This document shows, piece after piece, positions 53,084-58,927 of a DNA stretch of 58,927 nucleotides; within the stretch, counting starts at the first letter, position 1; every line of letters begins with the position of its first letter. Source of the DNA: Candidatus Hadersleviella danica (lineage in GTDB: Bacteria; Chloroflexota; Anaerolineae; Promineifilales; Promineifilaceae); contig JADJSZ010000057.1 of the NCBI GenBank assembly GCA_016711405.1, forward strand, positions 1 through 58,927. The letters run 5' to 3'. The notes under the pieces are model-generated. The model saw only the letters and a program-made list of their open reading frames with translations. It ran no database searches and was not told the DNA's origin. A program made the translations under genes and the position numbers.

Positions 53084-54403
53084 ATTACGACGAACGAGGC
53101 TTTCAGGTTCTATGCCCACGGCCGCTAACACGGCCATGACAGGGGGGGCATGGACAAACACATCTTTAAGCCGGCTGTCTTGCAGAGGGTAAATCGTTTG
53201 CTGGATAAAATCGGCCGCGATGTGCCGATGAATGGCGGCGATGGCAGGGTCTTCCACCACATAGCTCATTGTAGCATGGAGTTTCCATAGCACCCCCCGA
53301 TCCAGCGAATTTTGGGCGGCCAGCATGGCCGCTTGCAGTTCGGCCGTGGCGGCCGATAGCTCCCCCTTCGCCAAGAGCAAATCCCCCCGCCGAAACGCGG
53401 CCAACGCTTGGTAGCGGTCAGCCACCAACTCATTGGCCACCTTGCTCAGGTGGCGCACCGTCTCTTCCGCTTGCGCCAAATCCCCTTGGTTGATGTGCGC
53501 TTGGCTGAGGGCATACAAAATGAGGGCGATTTGCTCGTGGTTGCCAAACCGCTCGGCCGTGGCCAGCGCATCGTCCAAATAGGTAATGCCCTCCGCATAT
53601 TGGCCGCAACCGACCAAGTTCAGTCCCATGTTGCGCTTAATATCGGGCATGATCACTTCGGCGTTTTCTTCTTCGGCAATGTGCAGGGCACGGCCGTGGT
53701 AATCTATGGCCACTTCCATGTCGTAGAGGGCTTGGTGGCACTCCCCAATGTCGTTCAGCGACAGGGCGATGCGCCAGCGGTCGCCCAAATTCTCTAAAAT
53801 GTGCAACGCCTCGGTGTGGGCGGTAATGGCTTGTTGGTACTCGCCCCGCGCATAGCGGGTACGGCCGAGGCTGGTCAGCACCCGCGCCTGTTCCAACGCC
53901 TCGCCCGACTGGCGAAAAGCGGCCAGTGCTTGGGTCAGGTGGGCAATCGCCTTTTCGGCGTTGCCTTGGCGGCGGTACACAATGCCCAACCCGCGCTGAG
54001 AACGGCCGATGGCCAGCACATCCCCGGCCGCCATCCCCTCTTCCAGTGCCGCTTGGTACAGTTGCAACGCTTCGTCATACCAGCCTCGCGCATCCGCCAC
54101 CTCGCCCAGTCGGGCGCGGCTCCGTGCCCGTTGGCCGGGGTCGTTGCTAATCTCCAACGCTTGTTGGAAATCCCGTGCGGCCGCTTCGTATTGGCCCAAC
54201 AGCCAATAGCAATTGCCCCGCTTATCGAGCACCCGCGAGAGGAAAATGGCCGACGCTTCGGAGACAAGGGCGCGGTCATACAAGCCCACCGCCTCTTGGT
54301 ATTGCTGGCGGTTTTCGGCCGCCTTGCCCGCATGGTACGCCGCCAACGCTTCCTCAGGGATATTCAAGCTCGGAAAAATGCTAGAGACTTGTGCCGCGTT
54401 CAT
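53081..54403 (-). CDS. Tetratricopeptide-repeat protein
   Basis: A 440-aa protein made almost wholly of TPR helices: units such as YQEAVGLYDRAL, YEAAARDFQQALEI, YDEALQLYQAAL, EKAIAHLTQAL, YQQAITAHTEAL and YAEGITYLDDAL. No enzymatic motif is visible. TPR proteins of this size usually scaffold other proteins. It resembles the repeat portion of large AAA-kinase regulators such as the one at 20937-26137 in style. Function unknown. Confidence 0.85.
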   Translation of the reverse strand: MNAAQVSSIFPSLNIPEEALAAYHAGKAAENRQQYQEAVGLYDRALVSEASAIFLSRVLDKRGNCYWLLGQYEAAARDFQQALEISNDPGQRARSRARLGEVADARGWYDEALQLYQAALEEGMAAGDVLAIGRSQRGLGIVYRRQGNAEKAIAHLTQALAAFRQSGEALEQARVLTSLGRTRYARGEYQQAITAHTEALHILENLGDRWRIALSLNDIGECHQALYDMEVAIDYHGRALHIAEEENAEVIMPDIKRNMGLNLVGCGQYAEGITYLDDALATAERFGNHEQIALILYALSQAHINQGDLAQAEETVRHLSKVANELVADRYQALAAFRRGDLLLAKGELSAATAELQAAMLAAQNSLDRGVLWKLHATMSYVVEDPAIAAIHRHIAADFIQQTIYPLQDSRLKDVFVHAPPVMAVLAAVGIEPESLVRRN

Positions 54404-54692
54404 AAACTACACCTTTGGGGGGAGAGTAGAGATGGGAGAAAAGTGAGAAGGTAAAAAGTAAGGTAGTCTACCACTTTCACCTTTACTTTTTGCTAATTCT
54501 CACTATCTCTATCTCTACCCTCTATCCCTATCTAAGTTACTACAAGTATCCCTATCCTAGTATAGATGGGCAAAAAGACAAGGTGTAGCGGGTAAAAATG
54601 AAGGGAATTCGGGCGGCATCCGTCATTTAAAGGTCATTCGTCATTGGTCATTCGGAGGCTTCGACTCAGCACTCAGCACTGGTCACTAACCA
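54404..54692. other. Spacer with purine/pyrimidine runs and repeats
   Basis: Upstream of the TPR gene: GTAGAGATGGGAG purine run (54424-54440) facing CTCTATCTCTACCCTCTATC (54505-54525), able to pair. 54640-54692: CATTCGTCATTGGTCATTCGG and ACTCAGCACTCAGC units. No gene is visible. Confidence 0.5.
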
Positions 54693-54717
54693 CTAACCAC
54701 TCGCCACTAACCACTGC
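54665..54717. repeat. Heptamer repeat at the 3' end of the histidine kinase gene
   Basis: ACTCAGC and CACTAACC units. They encode the last residues of the kinase, GQWLVASG, and its stop codon lies within the run. Confidence 0.75.
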
Positions 54718-57092
54718 CCCGCGCCATTGAGCGAGAGGGGTTCGGCGAGGGGCAAGGTGAAGCTGAAGGTGGAGCCGTAATGAAGTTGGCTGATGACCCA
54801 AATGTGCCCCCCGTGTAATTCGACTAGCTTTTTGGTAATGGGCAAGCCCAACCCTGTGCCTTCGTATTGGCGGGCATAGGAGTTGTCCACTTGGGTAAAC
54901 TCCTCAAAAATGGCCCCATATTGGTTGGCGGGGATGCCAATGCCCGTATCGCGCACGCTGACGGTGACCCATTGGGAACTGGCCACGGCCGCCAGCCGAA
55001 TCTCGCCCGAATCGGTAAATTTGGCCGCATTGGAGAGCAAATTGAGCAAAATTTGGCGCACCCGCGTCCCATCACCCCAAATAGGTGGCAACGGCGTGGG
55101 CACATCTAGCACGGTGCGGATGGGCTTATCGCGCACAAGCCCATTCAGGTGCGCCATACTCTCTTCCAGCAGAGGGCACAGAGCCAACGCTTCCCGCTCT
55201 AACTCCACATGCCCCGCCTCAATTTTGGTCAAATCCAAAATGTTGGTGATGATGCCCAGCAAGTGCTGGCCGCTGTTGTGAATCGTCTGCAAATCCTCTT
55301 CCTGCAACTCGGTCAGCGGCCCATCCAGCCCTTTGAGCATGATTTTGGAAAAGCCGATAATCGAGTTGAGCGGGGTGCGAAGCTCGTGGCTCATGCTGGC
55401 CAAGAAGGCTGTTTTGAGCCGGTCTACCTCGGTCAGCCTATCGGCCGTGGCCTTTAGCTCCTCGTACAACTGGGCGTGTTGCACGGCGATGGCGATTTGG
55501 TCGGCCAAGGTGGTCAGCAGGGCGACGATTTCGGGCGGGAATTGGTCTACTTGGCGGCTTTGCACGTCTAAGGCCCCAATGACAGTTTGGCCGAAGATGA
55601 GCGGGAAGGCGGCCTCCGAACGGGTTTCGGGCAAGAGGGGATTGGCGTAATGGATGGCGCTTTGTTGCACATTTTGGGCAAGGCACGGCCGTTTGCTCAC
55701 GGCCGCTTGCCCCACCAACGAGCGGGAGCCAATGACCAAGCGATGCCCGCGCTGGCGCAATGGCTCATGGGTGGAGGCGCGGAGAACGGCCGTGTTCGTC
55801 TCTGGCTCCACAATAAAGACCGAAGCGACATAAAAGCCAAATTGACGGCCGATATTTTGCACCGTCGTCTCCAACACATCATCTAAAGCCAAGCTGGCCG
55901 AGGCGGCGCGGGCCACTTGGGCACTCGTTTCCAGCATGTGGGTGCGCTGTTGCAGGGCGGCCATGCTCTGACTCAGTTGCTGGGTCATTTGGTTAAAGGC
56001 TGTCGCCAACAGGCCGATTTCGTCGCCGCTTTCCACGGCCGCTTGCACCCCCGCCTCCCCCTCGGCCACCCGCCGCGCCGCGCTGGTCAGCCGAGCAATC
56101 GGTTTGGTGAGTTGGGTGGCCAAGGCGGAAGCCAACACGCTGGCGATGAGGAGCGCGGCCGTGCCCGCCCAGAACGTCGTCTGCCACCCCTTGCCCACCG
56201 CCTGCAACACCGATTCGCGGCTCTCGTAGCTGACCACGCGCCAGTTCAGGGCGGCAATGGTCAGCCGCGAGCTGGGGTCAGAGGCGGTCACGGTCGCCCA
56301 ACTGGCCAACTGCGGTGCTTCGCGGTAGGTTATTTCGCGGGTCAGCGTCTCCTCCTGCCACAGCAATTCGAGTGCCACCGCATCCGCTTCGCCCAGCCGT
56401 TGACCGATAAACAGATTGTCTTGTACCCGAAAGGTGCGCCCTTGGGGCAAGTAGAGTTCGGAATGGCGGTTGGCGTTGTTGCCCGTGTTCAGAATGTCTT
56501 CGATAACGTTCAGGTGAAAACTGGTGTAGAGCACGCCCACCACAATTTGGGCTTCACGGCCGTACACGGGCAGGGCGATGACCACATAATCATCGGCATA
56601 GGGCTGGCCAATGAAGAGACCACCTCGGCCGTCGTTATAGGCCGCTTGCCACCACAGCTCTTGGCCATAAGAGGATTGTCCTGCGGGGGTGGTGTTGGCC
56701 ACCAATTTGCCCTCAAAATCGGTGGCCAGCACTTGCACGTTTTGGGGGAAGATGTTGCGGTAGCGCAAAAGCTCGGCTGAGATATCGTTGTTGAGTGGGT
56801 CGGGGTCGGGGGGGCGATTAAAAGCGGCCGTTTGCGCCCGCAACAAGGCCAGCTCCTCCTGAATCACGCGATTGACGCTCAACGCTTGAAGCGTGTCCAC
56901 CTCTTTGGCCACCCAATCCCCCACCGCCTGCGCTTGCGAACTGGCCACCGTCTGCAAACCCGCCCCCACATCCTGCACCAACTCTTGGCGCAAGGTGCGG
57001 CTGTTAAAAAAGGAAACCAACACCACCGAAACAAGCACCACCGCTAAAAAGGCGAGCCAGAGTTTGGTGCGAAGTTGGTAGTGGGCGAACAT
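54693..57092 (-). CDS. Membrane sensor histidine kinase (Cache-HAMP-GAF-HisKA)
   Basis: A 799-aa kinase. Helix 1 (LWLAFLAVVLVSVVLVSFF), a large extracellular Cache-type sensor (to about residue 300), helix 2 (TFWAGTAALLIASVLASALA), HAMP (KPIARLTSAARRVAEGE), GAF, H-box FLASMSHELRTPLNS, then ATPase motifs NAAKFTDSG, RDTGIGIP and YEGTGLGLPITKKL. No response regulator lies in the window. The PstS-like gene is immediately upstream in the same direction, 110 bp away, which hints at phosphate sensing without proof. The tail GQWLVASG is repeat-derived. Confidence 0.92.
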   Translation of the reverse strand: MFAHYQLRTKLWLAFLAVVLVSVVLVSFFNSRTLRQELVQDVGAGLQTVASSQAQAVGDWVAKEVDTLQALSVNRVIQEELALLRAQTAAFNRPPDPDPLNNDISAELLRYRNIFPQNVQVLATDFEGKLVANTTPAGQSSYGQELWWQAAYNDGRGGLFIGQPYADDYVVIALPVYGREAQIVVGVLYTSFHLNVIEDILNTGNNANRHSELYLPQGRTFRVQDNLFIGQRLGEADAVALELLWQEETLTREITYREAPQLASWATVTASDPSSRLTIAALNWRVVSYESRESVLQAVGKGWQTTFWAGTAALLIASVLASALATQLTKPIARLTSAARRVAEGEAGVQAAVESGDEIGLLATAFNQMTQQLSQSMAALQQRTHMLETSAQVARAASASLALDDVLETTVQNIGRQFGFYVASVFIVEPETNTAVLRASTHEPLRQRGHRLVIGSRSLVGQAAVSKRPCLAQNVQQSAIHYANPLLPETRSEAAFPLIFGQTVIGALDVQSRQVDQFPPEIVALLTTLADQIAIAVQHAQLYEELKATADRLTEVDRLKTAFLASMSHELRTPLNSIIGFSKIMLKGLDGPLTELQEEDLQTIHNSGQHLLGIITNILDLTKIEAGHVELEREALALCPLLEESMAHLNGLVRDKPIRTVLDVPTPLPPIWGDGTRVRQILLNLLSNAAKFTDSGEIRLAAVASSQWVTVSVRDTGIGIPANQYGAIFEEFTQVDNSYARQYEGTGLGLPITKKLVELHGGHIWVISQLHYGSTFSFTLPLAEPLSLNGAGQWLVASG

Positions 57093-57095
57093 GGG

Positions 57096-57203
57096 GGATT
57101 GCGGAATGGGGAATGGGGATTGCGGATTGGGACTGACCGACTAACCGACTGAAAGACTGACCGACTGAAAGACTTCCCTCTCAGCACTCAGCACTCAGCA
57201 CTT
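57096..57203. repeat. GATTGCG, ACTGACCG and ACTCAGC repeats between pstS and the kinase
   Basis: GATTGCG/GAATGGG units (57096-57135), GACTGACC/GACTGAAA octamers (57130-57176), then three ACTCAGC units up to the pstS stop codon. Confidence 0.75.
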
Positions 57204-58201
57204 TACTTCTCCTGCGCCAGTAAATCGGCCAGCGAGAGGCCCACTTGGGAGCCAGTGCCAGCGAAGACGGAGCCGGGGATGCGGGCGGAGAGCCGCTGTT
57301 CGGCCAATTCATAGAGCAAATCGGTGAGGGGGATGTAGCCAACGGTTTCGACGGTTTGGGGGGCGTGTTGCAGGTAATAGCTGGTGAAGGCGGCCAAGGT
57401 GGGGTTTTCGGCGAGACGGCCGAGATTGACATAAATAAAAAGCGGCCGTGACAAAGGCTGGTAGAGTGCCCGCGCCACCGTCTCCGCATTCGGCTCCACA
57501 CACCCCATGCCGCCATCTATGGCCACCAACCGCAATTTGTCCCGGTTCTCATCGTAATAAGAGAGGCCAAAAAAGCCGAGGGCATAGGGGTCGGCCGCAA
57601 TGCCTGCCACCAACTCGTTGTCGTCCTCGCTCCCCACAAAATCCATTCGGCTCACCCCTTCCTCGCCCACAATGGCGGCCGTGAAATAATCATACGTACC
57701 CGAATCCAGCCCCGCGCCATACAAATTGAGCGGCCAATCGGGGAAATCGGGGCGCACCTCTTGCCAATTGGCAATCGTCTCATCGCGCCAAATGCGGTGC
57801 AGTTCGTCTACCGTCAGGCAACTCACAAATTGGTTTTCCAAATTGGTGAGCACGGCCAGCCCATCAAAAGCGACAGGTAACTCCACATACTCAATGCCAT
57901 TGGCGGCGCACGCTTCCGACTCGGTTTGGTTGATGGGGCGCGAGGCATCGGAAATATCGGTTTCCCCCGCGCAAAATTTGCGAAAACCGCCGCCCGTGCC
58001 CGAAATATCCACCACCACCTCCACGGCGGGGTGTGCGGGGATAAATTTGTTGGCCATCGCTTGGGTGATGGGGCCGACGGTGCTGGAGCCATCGGCCGCG
58101 ATACGGCCGCTGAGGGGAGCGAGGGTGGGGGTGGGGTCGGCCGTGGCGGCGCAAGCGGCCGAGAGCAACAAGAGCGAGCAAAGCGCAAAAAATCGTCGCA
58201 T
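57203..58201 (-). CDS. PstS-like phosphate-binding lipoprotein
   Basis: A 332-aa substrate-binding lipoprotein with lipobox LLSAAC (Cys17). Phosphate-site patterns: ADGSSTVGPITQAMAN, SGTGGGFRKFCAGETDISDASRPI and GLDSGTYDYFTAAIVG. It resembles the PstS/SphX branch. The other Pst transporter genes are not in the window, although they may lie nearby. The kinase downstream could form a sensing pair with it. A possible inverted repeat TTAAC-N5-GTTAA is upstream. Confidence 0.88.
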   Translation of the reverse strand: MRRFFALCSLLLLSAACAATADPTPTLAPLSGRIAADGSSTVGPITQAMANKFIPAHPAVEVVVDISGTGGGFRKFCAGETDISDASRPINQTESEACAANGIEYVELPVAFDGLAVLTNLENQFVSCLTVDELHRIWRDETIANWQEVRPDFPDWPLNLYGAGLDSGTYDYFTAAIVGEEGVSRMDFVGSEDDNELVAGIAADPYALGFFGLSYYDENRDKLRLVAIDGGMGCVEPNAETVARALYQPLSRPLFIYVNLGRLAENPTLAAFTSYYLQHAPQTVETVGYIPLTDLLYELAEQRLSARIPGSVFAGTGSQVGLSLADLLAQEK

Positions 58202-58235
58202 AAGCGATAACGGGGGTGTGCCTGAGGGGGAAATT

Positions 58236-58369
58236 AGACCTGCGCCGTTGTAAGAGTGGTGTATAAGTTTAATGGTGTATGGGTATATGAAAATACACCG
58301 CTACACCTCTATACCAATAAACAAGCGACCAGCTTGCGACAGTGCAAAATTTAGCAACGGCGCAGGTCT
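58236..58369. mobile_element. MITE-like element with 15-bp perfect terminal inverted repeats
   Basis: AGACCTGCGCCGTTG (58236-58250) and CAACGGCGCAGGTCT (58355-58369) are perfect reverse complements flanking 104 bp without a gene. The inside has its own partial hairpin (GGTGTAT / ATACACC). No clear target-site duplication is seen, so mobility is only suspected. Confidence 0.45.
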
Positions 58370-58423
58370 GCCTACTGAGCATCTATTCTATTGAGCAAAC
58401 GTGATGGGGGGATTAAGGCTCAT

Positions 58424-58438
58424 TTAACAGTTTGTTAA
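58424..58438. promoter_or_regulatory. Possible operator TTAAC-N5-GTTAA upstream of pstS
   Basis: A 5-bp perfect inverted repeat 223 bp upstream of the pstS start. The TTAAC content recalls Gram-positive Pho boxes, but the distance and single copy make this weak. Confidence 0.25.
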
Positions 58439-58521
58439 GGTGAAGGCAATTCACCAGCCATTCACCACTAACCCTAATTCTAGGAATGTTTCGGTTTCGC
58501 CCACCTCCATATGTGTTAGCC

Positions 58522-58575
58522 GTAGCCGCGATTTCTAATCGCTCCCGAGCAAATGCGATTAGACATCGCGGCTAC
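58522..58575. repeat. 21-bp inverted repeat (GTAGCCGCGAT type)
   Basis: GTAGCCGCGATTTCTAATCGC (58522-58542, one mismatch) pairs with 58555-58575 across a 12-nt loop. It lies just past the stop codon of the small membrane protein gene (minus strand) and may end its transcript, though no T run follows. Confidence 0.65.
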
Positions 58576-58609
58576 AGATCAAAAAAACCAACACAATTGC
58601 ACCCCGTTT

Positions 58610-58918
58610 TTATTTGGAGCGCAACTGGTAATTGATGTACAGATACACCGTCCAAAATAGCACGGCCGTGCCCAAAAGAACCCAAGCAATTTGAGGTGCG
58701 CTTGTCCACATCCAATAAAGTTCATCCCCATCAAAGCCAAAGGCGGCTAACAATAGGGTAAAAAGGATGGCAAAGGCAAGGAAAAGATTTTGCTGGAAGA
58801 GCAATTGTTTGGTGCGTTCGAAGCTATTCATGTTCTGTTTCTCCTTTAGTATGTGAGAGTCTAGTTGATGGTCTACATCGTCTAATAAGTTGTTGAGTTT
58901 GTCGTCTAAATCGGTCAT
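58610..58918 (-). CDS. Small membrane protein of unknown function
   Basis: A protein of about 102 aa. It has a charged N-terminal helix (DLDDKLNNLLDDVDHQL), then two membrane helices (FLAFAILFTLLLAAFGF and PQIAWVLLGTAVLFWTVYLYI). Start taken at ATG 58918; GTG at 58924 is also possible. The window edge hides the upstream region, so the start and context are uncertain. No family recognised. Confidence 0.6.
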   Translation of the reverse strand: MTDLDDKLNNLLDDVDHQLDSHILKEKQNMNSFERTKQLLFQQNLFLAFAILFTLLLAAFGFDGDELYWMWTSAPQIAWVLLGTAVLFWTVYLYINYQLRSK

Positions 58919-58927
58919 GTTCACACT

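Larger units (their letters stand above)
58202..58609. other. 400-bp spacer with two palindromic elements
   Basis: No gene. It contains the 134-bp element with 15-bp inverted ends (58236-58369), TTAAC-N5-GTTAA (58424-58438) as a possible operator upstream of pstS, and a 21-bp inverted repeat (58522-58575). Confidence 0.55.

Noticed and set aside
58424..58438. A Pho box controlling pstS
   Set aside because: Only one TTAAC inverted repeat at an unusual distance from the gene; kept only as a weak operator candidate.

Overview
The window reads like a chromosomal segment of a Chloroflexota bacterium, probably Anaerolineae-like. This placement is inferred from a full 14-subunit type complex I, an exported peptidase ending in a YLP-type tail (YLPMIMRP), a very large Ser/Thr kinase-ATPase-GAF-histidine kinase, and overall gene content; no rRNA or tRNA gene is present to confirm it. 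The DNA is GC-rich. It is loaded with the palindrome CGGCCG (usually ACGGCCGT) inside genes and with 7-bp (sometimes 8-bp) tandem repeats in nearly every spacer.

Layout. 194-4039 (-) encodes an exported M36 metallopeptidase. 4335-18298 (-) is the complex I operon nuoA-M, ending at a strong hairpin terminator at 4275-4313; nuoN lies alone about 19 kb away at 37114-38598 (+). 18505-29331 is a RiPP locus of the thiazole/oxazole (TOMM) or thioamide type. It holds TfuA and a stand-alone YcaO (-), a giant kinase/ATPase/GAF/histidine kinase (+), two related precursor peptides with nitrile-hydratase-like leaders (+), and a fused cyclodehydratase with a Cys4 zinc site and a YcaO domain (+). A decayed second copy of the cyclodehydratase 3' end lies at 31579-31813, beyond a small membrane protein, an Fe-S reductase-like protein and a divergent TetR regulator. 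31901-36743 (+) carries an M20 amidohydrolase, FabF, a membrane protein and GltX. 38733-45238 holds two HlyD-type adaptors, a GH1 glycosidase, a V4R-like protein and an MFS transporter. 45522-48402 holds an FAD oxidoreductase and glutamate dehydrogenase. 49201-52970 holds a DUF92 membrane protein, an Hsp70-like ATPase, a MenG/UbiE methyltransferase and an AIM24-like protein. 53081-58201 (-) holds a TPR protein, a sensor histidine kinase and a PstS-like phosphate-binding lipoprotein, and a small membrane protein closes the window.

Sequence quality matters here. Eight conserved genes (nuoH, nuoG, nuoD, the large kinase, the Fe-S reductase, gltX, gdhA and DUF92) are each interrupted by one or two single-base shifts, mostly in homopolymers. 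Correcting these gives full-length proteins in every case. Together with a nonsensical G/C homopolymer tract at 48659-48775, this points to residual assembly errors rather than nine dead genes or a recoding system.

The most interesting biology is the RiPP locus. It combines TfuA/YcaO chemistry (thioamide-type) with TOMM cyclodehydratase chemistry. Its two precursors share a leader but differ sharply at the tail: one ends SFSCVCIG and the other has no Cys, Ser or Thr at all in its tail. The heptamer repeats have also invaded the coding sequence of both YcaO genes in frame.
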